64,000 nt of DNA from Natrialba aegyptia DSM 13077. GTDB lineage: Archaea > Halobacteriota > Halobacteria > Halobacteriales > Natrialbaceae. Positions 42,890-52,685 of the stretch are shown in pieces (the first letter of the stretch is position 1; every line of letters starts with the position of its first letter). The DNA is taken from contig NZ_AOIP01000031.1 in assembly GCF_000337535.1 (NCBI RefSeq), forward strand, positions 318,703 through 382,702, read 5' to 3'. Below the pieces are notes generated by a model that saw only the letters and a program-made list of their open reading frames with translations, had not been told where the DNA came from and made no database searches. The position numbers were made by a program, and so were the translations under genes.

Positions 42890-44014
42890 ATGAAACGCCG
42901 ACCGTTCGTTACGGCACTCGGTGGGGGACTCACGGCCGGACTCGCGGGCTGTCTCACGCGAGACGACACCGACGAGGAAAACGGGGGCGAAACGACCGAC
43001 CCCGAACCCGACGACCCGGATCTCGAGGGCACGCTCGAGGTCGTCACCTACGAGTCGATGCTCGACGGCGAAACCCCCGCAGGACCGTGGCTCAAAGACG
43101 AGTTCGAATCGACCTATCCCGACGCTGAACTCGAGTGGACGCTCCTGCCGGACCAGGGAATCAACCACTACATCTCGCGGGCGTCCCGGGGTGGGACGAT
43201 CGATCCCGACGTGTATCTCGGTCTGAACGTCGACGACCTGGTGACCGTCGACGACAACTTAGACGACGGCGGCCTCTTTCGCGAACTCAATCTCGACCGG
43301 ATCGAGCGGTCGGATCGCATCCGCGATGGACTCGATATGGGAGACCCACACGGCCGCGTCCTCGCGTACGACACCGGCTACATCAGTCTCGTCTATGACG
43401 AAACCGCTGTCGACGAACCCGAGACGTTCGAAGACCTCCTCGATCCGGCCTACGAGGACGCGCTGATCGCCCAGAACGCCCAGACCTCCGACCCCGGCCA
43501 GGCATTTCTGCTGTGGACGATCGACGCCTTCGGCGAGGACGGCTACCTCGAGTACTGGGCGGACCTCGCGGACAACGGCGTTCGCGTGCTCGACGACTGG
43601 ACCGAGTCCTACTACGGAGCGTACATGAACGAGGAGCGTCCGATGATCGTCTCGTACTCGACCGATCAGGTGTTCGCCTCGGCGGAGGGGAACGACCTCA
43701 GTCGACACCAGACTGCCTTCTTGAACGACCAGGGGTACGCGAATCCCGAAGGGATGGCGATCTTCGAGGGCGCGGACGAAGTCGACCTCGCCTACGAGTT
43801 CGTCGACTTCGCGCTCTCGAATGCGGCCCAGGCGGAGATCGCCGAGCGAAACGTCCAGTTCCCCGCGGTCGCGGACGAACACGTCGATCTGGACGACGAG
43901 TTCGATCAGTACGCCCACGAACCGCCGGAGGCGGTGACGATCGGCTACGAGGACCTTCGTGGCAACCTCGACGGGTGGGTCGACGACTGGGCGCGCGACT
44001 TCGCGAGTCAGTAG
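42890..44014 (+). CDS. Thiamine-type ABC transporter, substrate-binding lipoprotein
   Basis: 374 aa. Export signal KRRPFVTALGGGLTAGLAGC with lipobox Cys21, followed by an acidic spacer. The mature part matches ThiB-like proteins: LEVVTYESMLDGETPAGPWL, RVLAYDTGYISLVYDETAV, and the diagnostic DPGQAFLLWTIDAFGEDGYL. It captures substrate outside and delivers it to the permease encoded next. The permease frame begins at the base after its stop. Confidence 0.9.
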   Translation: MKRRPFVTALGGGLTAGLAGCLTRDDTDEENGGETTDPEPDDPDLEGTLEVVTYESMLDGETPAGPWLKDEFESTYPDAELEWTLLPDQGINHYISRASRGGTIDPDVYLGLNVDDLVTVDDNLDDGGLFRELNLDRIERSDRIRDGLDMGDPHGRVLAYDTGYISLVYDETAVDEPETFEDLLDPAYEDALIAQNAQTSDPGQAFLLWTIDAFGEDGYLEYWADLADNGVRVLDDWTESYYGAYMNEERPMIVSYSTDQVFASAEGNDLSRHQTAFLNDQGYANPEGMAIFEGADEVDLAYEFVDFALSNAAQAEIAERNVQFPAVADEHVDLDDEFDQYAHEPPEAVTIGYEDLRGNLDGWVDDWARDFASQ

Positions 44015-46069
44015 GTGGTCTGCGTGGGGTTTCGGGAACTGTTGGACCGATCGTCACGGGAGTCGGTGAACTCGGCGGAGTCAGCGGAGTCAGCAGCGGT
44101 GGTGGAGTCTGCGGATTCAGCGAGTTCAGCCGACCGGTCGACCGACGAACACCCCGCGACGAAGGGGCCACCAGACTCCGCGAGCCCGCTCAGTTCGCGG
44201 GTTCGAACCTGGCTCGAACGGCACGCGCTCGCGCTGACTGCGCTCTGTACGGCGGCGGTCCTCGTCGTGATGCTGTACGTGCCGACGGGGATCGTCTTCG
44301 TGAACGCCGTCCTCGAGAACGGACGGCCGACGCTCGCCCACATCGCCGGGGTTCTCACGGACCCGTTCTACGTCGGCGTGCTGGCCGACGTGTTCGCGGA
44401 CCCGCTCGCGATCGGAGCGCACCTTCGGTCGCTTACGGGCTGGGTCAGCGCGATTTCGGTGTCGCTGACGGTCGCGTTCAGCGTTCCGATTCCAGCTGTA
44501 GACGTTACGGTCCCGATCCCCTGGTTCGCGCTTTCGGTCCCGCCCGTGCGGCAGGGACTGTTCGGATTCACGGCCGTTCAGGCGGCGCTTTCGACGGTCG
44601 CGAGCGTCGCGATCGGCCTTCCCGCGGCGTACATCCTTGCGAACTACGAGTTCTACGGGCGGCGGACGCTGCGCTCGCTGACGATTCTGCCGTTCGTCCT
44701 GCCGGGGATCATGGTCGCGGTCGGCTTCTACGCGATGTTCGGTCGGACGGGCACGCTGAACTCGGTGCTCGGCGCGGCGGGAATCGGTCCGTTCGCGTTC
44801 ATCGAGACCAGTCCGCTCGCGGTCGTGATCCTGGCGCACGCGTTCTACAACGCGCCGCTGGTCGCGCGGGTTACCGTCGCCGCCTGGGAGTCCGTCGACG
44901 TTCGGGCCGTCGAAACCGCCCGCAGTCTCGGGGCGAGCAAGCGCCGCGCGTTCCGCGACATCGTCGTCCCGCAACTCGCGCCGGCCGTTCTCACGGGCGC
45001 GCTCCTGACGTTCATCTTTACGTTCATGACGTTTCCCATCGTGCTCGCACTCGGCGGGTTGCAACTGGCGACCGTCGAGGTCTGGATCTACGACCGGATT
45101 CAGAACCTCGATTACGCCGACGCCGCGACGCTCGCCGTCCTGGAGACGCTGCTCTCGCTCGGGCTCACCTACGCGTATTTGCGGTACGAGTCGGCCCGGT
45201 CGGGACTCTCGCAGGCGGCGTCCGCACCGCCGACCGAGCCCTTATTCCCCGATCTGCGGACGGCGCTGTCGCCGCGCCGGCTCGCGATCGCCGGCTACGG
45301 CCTCCTCGCGCTCGTCCTCTTCGTCGGCCCGATCGCGAGTCTGGTCGTCGGGAGCGTGACCGATGGCGGCGGGTTCACCCTTCGCAACTACGCGTTCCTG
45401 CTGGAGCGCCAACTCGCCGGCGAGCAGTACCAGGCGTTACCCTGGCCCGCGATCCGGAACTCGATTTTGTTCGGTCTCGCGACGCTCGCCATCGCAGTGC
45501 CGATGGGCGTCGTGATCTCGGTGCTGACCGTCCGTGCGGGCCGAAGCGGCACGCTCGTGGACACGCTCGCGATGCTTCCCCTCGCCGTCAGCGGCGTGGT
45601 GTTCGGTATCGGCCTCCTGCAGGGGCTCGTCTTCGGCCTCCCGCTGCCCGGCGGCTGGCGACTCCAGGTGACGGGACCGATCGCAATTATCGTCGCCCAC
45701 GCCGTCGCGGCCTACCCGTTCGTCACCCGAAACGTCTCGCCGTTGCTCGTGAACCTGAACTCGGCGATGGTCGAATCCGCGCGCGCACTCGGCGCATCGC
45801 GATTCCGGGCGCTCCTCGATATCGAACTCCCGCTCGTCGCGAGCGGTATCGTCGCGGGCGCGGCGTTCGCCTTCGCCATCTCGATCGGCGAGTTCTCTTC
45901 GACGGTGATTTTGGCGTCCGGGAACGGCAGTTACACCATGCCCGTCGCCGTCGAACGCTATCTCGGCCGACGCTCCGGTCCGGCGATCGCGATGGGGACG
46001 CTTCTGTTAGCCGTGACGGCGGCGAGTTTCGTCGTCATCGACCGCGTCGGCGGGAGGTACGAACTGTGA
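44015..46069 (+). CDS. Thiamine-type ABC transporter, fused permease
   Basis: 684 aa with two permease halves and about 12 membrane helices. Each half has an EAA loop for ATPase contact: VETARSLGASKRRAFRDIVV (about 305) and VESARALGASRFRALLDIEL (about 587). An unusual Ser/Ala/Glu-rich N-terminal tail of about 65 residues precedes the first helix; a later start is possible, but the frame begins exactly at the upstream stop. It overlaps the ATPase gene by 4 bp (GTGA). Confidence 0.9.
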   Translation: MVCVGFRELLDRSSRESVNSAESAESAAVVESADSASSADRSTDEHPATKGPPDSASPLSSRVRTWLERHALALTALCTAAVLVVMLYVPTGIVFVNAVLENGRPTLAHIAGVLTDPFYVGVLADVFADPLAIGAHLRSLTGWVSAISVSLTVAFSVPIPAVDVTVPIPWFALSVPPVRQGLFGFTAVQAALSTVASVAIGLPAAYILANYEFYGRRTLRSLTILPFVLPGIMVAVGFYAMFGRTGTLNSVLGAAGIGPFAFIETSPLAVVILAHAFYNAPLVARVTVAAWESVDVRAVETARSLGASKRRAFRDIVVPQLAPAVLTGALLTFIFTFMTFPIVLALGGLQLATVEVWIYDRIQNLDYADAATLAVLETLLSLGLTYAYLRYESARSGLSQAASAPPTEPLFPDLRTALSPRRLAIAGYGLLALVLFVGPIASLVVGSVTDGGGFTLRNYAFLLERQLAGEQYQALPWPAIRNSILFGLATLAIAVPMGVVISVLTVRAGRSGTLVDTLAMLPLAVSGVVFGIGLLQGLVFGLPLPGGWRLQVTGPIAIIVAHAVAAYPFVTRNVSPLLVNLNSAMVESARALGASRFRALLDIELPLVASGIVAGAAFAFAISIGEFSSTVILASGNGSYTMPVAVERYLGRRSGPAIAMGTLLLAVTAASFVVIDRVGGRYEL

Positions 46070-47196
46070 CGACGCTTCGGCTGTCCGGCGTCTCGAAGCG
46101 ATACGGCGGGAGCGGGGGGAGCGCTGACACCGCTGCCGATGCGGGGGCGAAGGCGGAGGCGGGGACCGTTGCGCTGCAGGACGTCGACCTGACCGTGAAC
46201 GACGGCGAGTTCTTCACGCTCGTCGGGCCGTCGGGCTGTGGCAAGACGACGACGCTGCGGATCATCGCGGGATTCGAGGAGCCCACGGCCGGCAGCGTCA
46301 CCTTCGACGGGGAGTCGATGGCCGGCGTGCCGCCGGAGCGGCGAAACGTCGGCGTCGTCTTCCAGAGTTACGCCCTCTTTCCGCACATGACCGTCGCCGA
46401 GAACGTCGGCTACGGGCTGCGATTCCGAACCCCGCCGGCGGGGACGACGGTCGACGAACGCGTTACCGAACTGCTCGAACTCGTCGATCTCGCGGGGTAC
46501 GGCGACCGCTCCCCCGACCAACTCTCGGGCGGTCAGCGCCAGCGGGTCGCGCTCGCTCGGGCACTCGCGCCCGCACCCGACCTGCTCCTGCTCGACGAAC
46601 CCATGAGCGCGCTCGACGCCAGACTTCGGGAGACCCTGCGCCGACAACTCGCGCGGATTCAGACCGAACTCGACATTACGACGGTCTACGTCACCCACGA
46701 CCAGGCCGAAGCGCTCGCGATTTCGGATCGACTCGCAGTCATGCGAAACGGCCGCGTCGAGCAGGTCGGGCGGCCACAGCGTCTCTATCGCGAACCCGAA
46801 ACCCGGTTCGTCGCCGAGTTCGTCGGCGATAACAACGTCTTCGAGGGCGCGGTCGTCGACCGCATCGGAACCGGAGACGAAGGGGAAGGGCGAGCATCGG
46901 TCGCCGTTCCCGACGGAACGCGCGGGACGGCCGCCACGTTCGAACTCGCGGGCGTTCCCCCGAACGCGACGCGACTGGGGTTCTGCGTTCGGCCGGGCGA
47001 ACTATCCCAGACTGCCTCGCAGAACCGCTTTCAAGTATCCGTGGAGACGACCGAGTTCCTCGGCGAGAGCGTGCGCGTCCACGGACGGTGGAACAAGATG
47101 CCGATCGTCTTACGGCTCCCGGCGGTTCCCGAAACCGGCACCGACATCACGGTCGGGTTCGATCCCGGTGATGCGCACCTTTTCGAGGCCGACTGA
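46066..47196 (+). CDS. Thiamine-type ABC transporter, ATPase
   Basis: 376 aa from GTG 46066. The open frame continues far upstream but there it only shadows the permease. Walker A is VGPSGCGKTTTLRIIAG (about 54-70), the signature LSGGQRQRVALARAL (about 155-169), and Walker B LLLLDEPMSALDAR. The C-terminal TOBE-like domain (about 285-376) resembles the CUT1/Fbp group. A 17-residue Gly/Ser/Ala insertion near residue 15 is unusual. Completes the thiB-P-Q-like operon. Confidence 0.93.
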   Translation: MTTLRLSGVSKRYGGSGGSADTAADAGAKAEAGTVALQDVDLTVNDGEFFTLVGPSGCGKTTTLRIIAGFEEPTAGSVTFDGESMAGVPPERRNVGVVFQSYALFPHMTVAENVGYGLRFRTPPAGTTVDERVTELLELVDLAGYGDRSPDQLSGGQRQRVALARALAPAPDLLLLDEPMSALDARLRETLRRQLARIQTELDITTVYVTHDQAEALAISDRLAVMRNGRVEQVGRPQRLYREPETRFVAEFVGDNNVFEGAVVDRIGTGDEGEGRASVAVPDGTRGTAATFELAGVPPNATRLGFCVRPGELSQTASQNRFQVSVETTEFLGESVRVHGRWNKMPIVLRLPAVPETGTDITVGFDPGDAHLFEAD

Positions 47197-47220
47197 GAAC
47201 GAGTTCGGCTGCCACCGCAC

Positions 47221-47799
47221 TCACACCTGTCGTGCCATCCGCCCCGCGAGTTCGACGTGTTCGAACGGATCGGTCGTCACGCTCGGCCCGTGGCCGGCGT
47301 GTAACGCTTCGAGGTCCCCGTCGATCCACTCGCGAACGCGATCGATACTTTCGATCAGCGCCTCGCGATTCCCTTCCTCGAGATCCGTCCGGCCGAAACT
47401 CCCGTTCTGGAAGATCAGATCGCCCGCAAAGAGGATGCCCGGGTCCGCAGCGTAGAAACAGAGGTGGTCGTCCTTGTGGCCGGGCGTATGAAGCGCGGTG
47501 AACTCGTGATCGCCGAGTTCGACGGTTCCTTCGTCCGCGATGGCGTGGTCCACACCGTCGATGGTCGTATCGTACCCCCAGGTATCGACATCGAAGGTGC
47601 TCGTGACGGTATCGAGATTCCCGACGTGGTCGGGGTGAGTATGCGTGAGGACGACCGCATCGAGTCCGTCGACTCGGGAGCGGACCATCTCCACGACATC
47701 GAAGTTCGCCCCGGCATCGATCAGTACCGTTCGATCACCGGTGACGAGAAAGACGTTGCTCGTAAACGCCTGCACATCCTGTGCGAGGTTGACGACCAT
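47221..47799 (-). CDS. MBL-fold metallo-hydrolase (glyoxalase II-like)
   Basis: 192 aa from ATG 47799 (MVVNLAQDVQAFTSNVFLVT). The HxHxDH motif is in VVLTHTHPDHVGN (about 59-71), LHTPGHKDDHLCF provides the next His, LFAGDLIFQ the Asp, and LEALHAGHGP the last His. A small beta-lactamase-fold hydrolase of unknown substrate. Convergent with the ABC ATPase gene. Confidence 0.9.
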   Translation of the reverse strand: MVVNLAQDVQAFTSNVFLVTGDRTVLIDAGANFDVVEMVRSRVDGLDAVVLTHTHPDHVGNLDTVTSTFDVDTWGYDTTIDGVDHAIADEGTVELGDHEFTALHTPGHKDDHLCFYAADPGILFAGDLIFQNGSFGRTDLEEGNREALIESIDRVREWIDGDLEALHAGHGPSVTTDPFEHVELAGRMARQV

Positions 47800-47907
47800 A
47801 CGCGGGATACACCACCGAGGGGTTTGTGCGTATCGACAGGGACCGCATCGGCGAGTTCTGCTTGCGCGGTGATACGAACTCGTACTGTACGGTCCGATAT
47901 TCACAAG

Positions 47908-47916
47908 CATTTTTAG
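47908..47916 (+). promoter_or_regulatory. TATA-like box of the 47940 gene
   Basis: A T-rich CATTTTTAG is centred about 27 bp upstream of ATG 47940, a leaderless arrangement. Confidence 0.45.
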
Positions 47917-47939
47917 CTCCGGCACGTAGTGACGGACGA

Positions 47940-49421
47940 ATGAATCGGCCGGTTTCCGTCGGATTCGTCGTTATCATCGTTCTCTCCGTTATCAGTGTCA
48001 GCGGCGGCCTCGCGATGACTGGACTCCCGGCCGGACCCGTCGGAACCGGTACCGCTTCGGACACGACAGCCACCTCGCAGTTCGAGGGCTTCGACTACCA
48101 GAGTCAGATCCAGAGCCAGAGCCAGAGCCAGAACCAGATGTCCGGTTCGACAGCGACAGCACCCCAATCACAGCAGCATCAGTTCAACTCCCGGAACTTC
48201 GACGACACGACGTTCGAGGTTACGGTCCACGAAAACGGCAGCGCAACCTGGACGTTTCGCTACGAACAACAGCTCGAAGAGAGTTCGGATACCGAGAACG
48301 AGACCGGAACCGAAAATGAAAGCGAAAGCGAGACCGCTACCCGCGAAAACTTCGAAACGTTCGCCGACGAGTTCGAATCCGAGGAAACCGAGTTCTACCA
48401 GCGGTTCGTCAATCGATCGAACTCGCTAGTCGAAACGGGAACCACTGTCACCGATCGGGAAATGGACGCCTCGAATTTCGAGCGGCGGGCGTTCGTCCGG
48501 GACCAGATCAACCCGACGGGCGTCGTTGAACTCTCGTTTACCTGGCACGGGTTCGCTGCAGCCGATAACGGCACGCTCGTTGTCGGTGACGTCTTCCAGG
48601 GGATGAACATCATGGAGGACCAATCGCTCGTTATCCGCTCTGCCGATGGGCTGACCGTCCAGGAGGCCGAGCCCGAACCCGAGTATGTCGTCAACGGCTC
48701 ACCGTCGTCGGGGACGTCCGTTCGCTGGAGCGGGGAACGAGAGTTCTATCCGGGCCAGCCGCGTGTCGTCTTCGACCAAGAGGGGCCCGGAGGCGGGGCT
48801 GGCACCTCGAACACCGGCTTTCTCGAGGGCGTTTTCGAGGACGGCACGGACGCGTTTGCCTCCCCGCTGGTCGTTCTCGTCCTCGCACTCGTTCTCACGC
48901 TCGTCGTCGGCTTCGGGCTCGGCCTTGCCAGCGTCCGATATCGGTCCCAAGATGATGGGATAGCCGGCGTGATCCCCTTTGTCGGGCGTGATAACACCGC
49001 CAGCTCACCGTCTACGGTGAACTCGCAGTCGGGGCCACAATCACGGTCACACGCCAACACAGCGACCCGATCCGAGACGCCTGCGGCCGGCGAGCAGAAC
49101 TCGGAGAGACAATCAGCGGGTGGTGTGGGTGCCACGGAACCCGATACAGAGGCGGACCCGAACGCCACGCCGGTGGGACTCACGGAGGAGGAACTGCTCA
49201 CCGACGAGGATCGCGTCGTCAAACTCATCCAGGAGAACGGTGGTCGCATGAAGCAGGTCAACATCGTCGACGAGACGGGATGGTCCAAATCAAAGGTAAG
49301 TATGCTCCTCTCCGAGATGGAAGACGACGGAACGATAAGCAAACTGCGTGTCGGGCGAGAGAACATTATCAGCCTCGATGGCTTCGAACCGGAGGCGACG
49401 AAGTCGCCGTTCGAGGAGTGA
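47940..49421 (+). CDS. Membrane-tethered winged-helix regulator with secreted sensor domain
   Basis: 493 aa from ATG 47940. N-terminal signal/anchor helix (PVSVGFVVIIVLSVISVSGG), a Gln/Ser repeat (SQIQSQSQSQNQ), and an extracellular beta-rich domain (about 80-290, DUF7345-like). A membrane helix (about 302-324, PLVVLVLALVLTLVVGFGLG) precedes an Asn/Ser-rich linker. The cytoplasmic winged-helix is about 412-480 (RVVKLIQENGGRMKQVNIVD, ETGWSKSKVSMLLSEMEDDG). Topology suggests a one-component surface sensor that acts directly on DNA. The family label is from memory. Confidence 0.85.
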   Translation: MNRPVSVGFVVIIVLSVISVSGGLAMTGLPAGPVGTGTASDTTATSQFEGFDYQSQIQSQSQSQNQMSGSTATAPQSQQHQFNSRNFDDTTFEVTVHENGSATWTFRYEQQLEESSDTENETGTENESESETATRENFETFADEFESEETEFYQRFVNRSNSLVETGTTVTDREMDASNFERRAFVRDQINPTGVVELSFTWHGFAAADNGTLVVGDVFQGMNIMEDQSLVIRSADGLTVQEAEPEPEYVVNGSPSSGTSVRWSGEREFYPGQPRVVFDQEGPGGGAGTSNTGFLEGVFEDGTDAFASPLVVLVLALVLTLVVGFGLGLASVRYRSQDDGIAGVIPFVGRDNTASSPSTVNSQSGPQSRSHANTATRSETPAAGEQNSERQSAGGVGATEPDTEADPNATPVGLTEEELLTDEDRVVKLIQENGGRMKQVNIVDETGWSKSKVSMLLSEMEDDGTISKLRVGRENIISLDGFEPEATKSPFEE

Positions 49422-49520
49422 GCGACCGGCGTGAGACTGTGAGACATTCCTAATTCGAAACGGAATGCTTAAACATCGTACTGCGCTACGTCAGGATGCA
49501 CTCGCGACGAACCGCGACGT

Positions 49521-49595
49521 GCTCCGATAGTGTAGTCCGGCCAATCATATTGCCCTCTCGAGGCAATGACCGGGGTTCGAATCCCCGTCGGAGCA
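49521..49595 (+). tRNA. tRNA-Glu (anticodon CTC)
   Basis: 75 nt. Acceptor stem GCTCCGA/TCGGAGC with discriminator A. The anticodon stem TTGCC/GGCAA encloses CTCTCGA, so the anticodon is CTC and reads GAG. T arm GGTTCGAATC. A TATA-like GCTTAAAC lies about 50 bp upstream. It is a single transcription unit between the winged-helix gene and the lipoate ligase gene. Confidence 0.96.
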
Positions 49596-49716
49596 TCCCG
49601 ACGCAGTTGCTTGGTTTTCCGTTACCGGTAGAGTAGTAGTGTAGTACAGTTCGACAGCCACACATCGGTCGAGTAACTGCGGAATCGCTTTCCGTTATGC
49701 CGTTCTGTGACAGCGT

Positions 49717-50553
49717 ATGACAGCGCTTGCCGACCGCGAATGGCGGCTCATTACGGACGAGGTCCGCGACGGCCCGACCCAGATGGCTCTCGAGGAGATC
49801 GCTGCCCGGACGGCGATCGAAGACGGCGTTCGAACGGTGCGCGTTTACTCGTGGGAACCCAGCACGCTCTCGCTCGGATACCGACAGGAGGCGGAAACGG
49901 TCGACTGGGAGTTCTGCGAGCGCAACGGAATCGACGTGACTCGTCGGCAGACCGGCGGCGGCGGCATCTATCACGACCGGCACGCTGATATTTCCTATAC
50001 GATCGTCGCGCCGGCTGACGAGGTCCCGGGGGACCTGATGGACTGCTACGCGCTGTTTTGCGAGCCGATCCTCGACGCCTTCGAGCGAATGGGCGTCGAC
50101 GCCGATTTCGCCGGCACCGAGCAGTCGTCGATTTACAAACCGTCGTGCTATCTGCGAGATATCAATCCGGCACACGACATCGTCGCCCCAGCGAGCGACA
50201 CCACACGGGCGCGAAAGATCAGCGGCAACGCCCAGTACCGCCAGCGCGACGTCGTCATCCAGCACGGGTCGCTGAGCTACGACCGCGAGCCCACCCGGCA
50301 CGTCGGTGCGTTCGATACCGAACTCGAGACGGAGACGTTCACCGACCGGGTGACGAGTATCCGCCAAGAGAGTGGTATCGATCGCGAGGAGGCAGTCGAG
50401 ACGCTTTCCGCAGCGCTCGGTGACTGGTGTGACGCCGCAAACGGCGGGTGGCGCAAGGGCGAACTCGAGGACGCTCGCGAACTCGCAGCGCGGAAGTACG
50501 GAGCCGACGCCTGGATTCGAAATCGGCAAGTTCCAGACGCGCCAGAGCGCTGA
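49717..50553 (+). CDS. Lipoate-protein ligase family protein
   Basis: 278 aa, BPL/LplA fold. The signature RRQTGGGGIYHDRHADISYT (about 76-95) binds the lipoyl adenylate, and the catalytic Lys is in ARKISGNAQYRQRD. It would attach lipoate to 2-oxoacid dehydrogenase or glycine cleavage carriers. A C-terminal helical extension is present; no partner LplB gene is nearby. Confidence 0.9.
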   Translation: MTALADREWRLITDEVRDGPTQMALEEIAARTAIEDGVRTVRVYSWEPSTLSLGYRQEAETVDWEFCERNGIDVTRRQTGGGGIYHDRHADISYTIVAPADEVPGDLMDCYALFCEPILDAFERMGVDADFAGTEQSSIYKPSCYLRDINPAHDIVAPASDTTRARKISGNAQYRQRDVVIQHGSLSYDREPTRHVGAFDTELETETFTDRVTSIRQESGIDREEAVETLSAALGDWCDAANGGWRKGELEDARELAARKYGADAWIRNRQVPDAPER

Positions 50554-50779
50554 ACGCGCCGATGAATCACCCGATACGGACCGCTTTCCAGACGGTTGCC
50601 TGCAGAGTTCAGCTGCGATCGTCGGACCCGGGGACGTGCTCCGAGACACAACCGGGCTTCGGTCGAGCCATCCGCCACTCGAGTCGCAACTCGAAAATCT
50701 TCGATCGCTGACTCCCGAGCGATGGCCCCGTCCGCACTGGTCCGGTATACATATCACGGACCGGTACTGACGAGAATCC

Positions 50780-51655
50780 ATGACCATGAAGGTCGGCGCA
50801 CACGTTTCGATCTCCGGCTCGCGCGTCTCCTCCGACGACGAAACACCGCCGTACGACGACGTTCGCAATGCCGTCCACCGACAGCTCGCCTTCGGTGGGA
50901 ACTGCGGCCAGATCTTTACGACCTCGCCGCAGGTCTGGCAACAGCCAGAAATCAGCGACGAGGCTGCCGACGGATTCCGGGCGGAAAGCGACGACCGACT
51001 CGAGGGGCCGTGGGTCATCCACTCGGCCTACCTCGTCAACCTCTGTACCCCCAAGGACGACCTCCGCCGGAAATCGAAAGAGAGCATGCAGGCTGAACTC
51101 GACGCCGCTTCCCGATTGGGAATTCCGTACGTCAACGTCCACCTCGGTGCCCACACCGGAGCCGGCGTCGAGGGTGGCCTGGACAACGCCGCGAGCCTCA
51201 TCGACGAACTCGACGTTCCCGACGGCGTGCGGATCCTCATCGAGTCCGACGCCGGCAGCGGTACCAAACTCGGCGGCGAGTTCGCTCATCTCGCGGGCAT
51301 CATCGACCGGACCGAGACGGACATCGGCATCTGTATCGATACCGCCCACACGCTCGTCGCGGGGAACGATCTCACGACGCCCGAAGCCGTGGACGAAACG
51401 GTCTCCCGGTTCGACGACGAGGTCGGTCTCGAGTACCTGCAGTACATCCACCTGAACGACTCGAAGCACGACGTTGGCACGCACAAGGACGAGCACGCCC
51501 TCATCGGGGAGGGCTATATCGGCGAAGACGGGATGCGGGCGATCGTTAACCACCCCGACCTGCGCGACCTGCCCTTCGCGCTCGAAACTCCGACGGAGGA
51601 CGGCCGCGGCTTCGCCTGGAACATCCAGAAAGTAAAAGAACTGCGCGACGACTGA
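50780..51655 (+). CDS. nfo: Deoxyribonuclease IV (AP endonuclease)
   Basis: 291 aa TIM barrel. Zinc-site motifs: [11 protein letters not shown] at the start, NVHLGAHTG (about 115-123), [28 protein letters not shown], and the clear Nfo signature [20 protein letters not shown]. It cuts abasic sites in base-excision repair. The stop TGA (51653-51655) touches the start of the palindromic repeat element and is shared with it in sequence. Confidence 0.93.
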   Translation: MTMKVGAHVSISGSRVSSDDETPPYDDVRNAVHRQLAFGGNCGQIFTTSPQVWQQPEISDEAADGFRAESDDRLEGPWVIHSAYLVNLCTPKDDLRRKSKESMQAELDAASRLGIPYVNVHLGAHTGAGVEGGLDNAASLIDELDVPDGVRILIESDAGSGTKLGGEFAHLAGIIDRTETDIGICIDTAHTLVAGNDLTTPEAVDETVSRFDDEVGLEYLQYIHLNDSKHDVGTHKDEHALIGEGYIGEDGMRAIVNHPDLRDLPFALETPTEDGRGFAWNIQKVKELRDD

Positions 51656-51763
51656 TACTGCCGGACAAAACTATTCGCACGTCGATCGCACTCGAACGGT
51701 CGTCGCCACAAGCGACGATCCGTGAGATGCGATCGAGTGTTCGCTGACTGTTATCCGACAGTG
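51656..51763 (-). repeat. Palindromic repeat element, copy 1 (MITE-like)
   Basis: About 108 bp and nearly self-complementary. It begins TACTGCCGGACAAAA, and the inverse of its right end reads CACTGTCGGATAACA, so the ends are imperfect terminal inverted repeats. The centre folds as CGTCGC/GCGACG around CACAA. Bases 51678-51763, read on the minus strand, match 63915-64000 at 78 of 86 positions. It fills the gap between nfo and the methyltransferase gene and could act as a transcript-end hairpin as well as a mobile miniature element. Confidence 0.8.
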
Positions 51764-52662
51764 TGAGCCACGTTCCCGGCCCCGTCGCCGAAATCGACCT
51801 GCTTTTACCCCCGAGCGGCCTACCGGGGCTCGTGCGCGAGTTCTCCGAAGACTACCTGCGACGGACCCGGGCCGGCATGTGGGACGATTCCCGGGCGGCG
51901 CTTTCCCCGCTCGAACTCGACTCGCGCGAGCGGATCCTCGACGTCGGCTGTGGTACGGGGGAACTGAGCCGCGTTCTCGCGGCGGAGTCGCCTGGTGCGG
52001 TGATCGGCTGTGACGCCGATTCCGAACTGCTGCGGGCTGCCGGCGAGTTCGTTCCGGCGGTCGCTGGGGACGCCCATCGGTTGCCGTTCCCCGACGACGC
52101 CTTCGATCTCGTCGTCTGTCAGGCGCTGTTGATCAATCTGCCCGATCCCGCAGCTGCGCTCGATGAGTTCGCCCGCGTCTCGACGGACCTCGTCGCGGCC
52201 GTCGAACCGAACAACGAGGCCGTCGAGATCGAATCGAGCGTCCGTGCGGAGGGCGCACTCGAGCGACGCGCCAGGGACGCCTACCTCGACGGGATCGACA
52301 CTGACGTTGCGCTCGGTGCCGACGCCCGCGAGGCCTTCGACGACGCGGCACTCGAGGTTCTCGAGACGCGCCGATACGATCACGTTCGGACGATCGAACC
52401 ACCCTATAGCGACGGTGCAGTGCGTGCTGCGCGTCGGAAGGCGACTGGAGCGGGGTTAGCCGATGACCGGGAAACGATGCTCGATGGACCGTTGACGGCG
52501 GCGGAATACGACGAATTGCGAAGCGAATGGCGGTCGATGGGGCGGGACGTGATCGACCAGATGGAAGAGAGAGAGTATCGCCGAGCGGAAGCCGTCCCGT
52601 TCTTCGTGACGGTTGGACGGCTCTCCAACGGTGCCGACACCCGCACCCACAATCGGGGCTGA
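51763..52662 (+). CDS. Class I SAM-dependent methyltransferase
   Basis: 299 aa. Motif I is ERILDVGCGTGELSRVLA (about 55-72), the acidic ligand is in IGCDADSEL, and motif post-II is FDLVVCQALLINLPDPAAAL. The C-terminal half is helical. The GTG start at 51763 lies at the very edge of the palindromic repeat; a start slightly downstream is possible. Substrate unknown. Confidence 0.85.
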   Translation: MSHVPGPVAEIDLLLPPSGLPGLVREFSEDYLRRTRAGMWDDSRAALSPLELDSRERILDVGCGTGELSRVLAAESPGAVIGCDADSELLRAAGEFVPAVAGDAHRLPFPDDAFDLVVCQALLINLPDPAAALDEFARVSTDLVAAVEPNNEAVEIESSVRAEGALERRARDAYLDGIDTDVALGADAREAFDDAALEVLETRRYDHVRTIEPPYSDGAVRAARRKATGAGLADDRETMLDGPLTAAEYDELRSEWRSMGRDVIDQMEEREYRRAEAVPFFVTVGRLSNGADTRTHNRG

Positions 52663-52685
52663 GACCGCGACCGCGATCCTGACCG

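Noticed and set aside
43513..46065. Very long plus-strand frame leading into the ABC ATPase
   Set aside because: It only shadows the substrate-binding protein and permease genes; the true ATPase start is GTG 46066.
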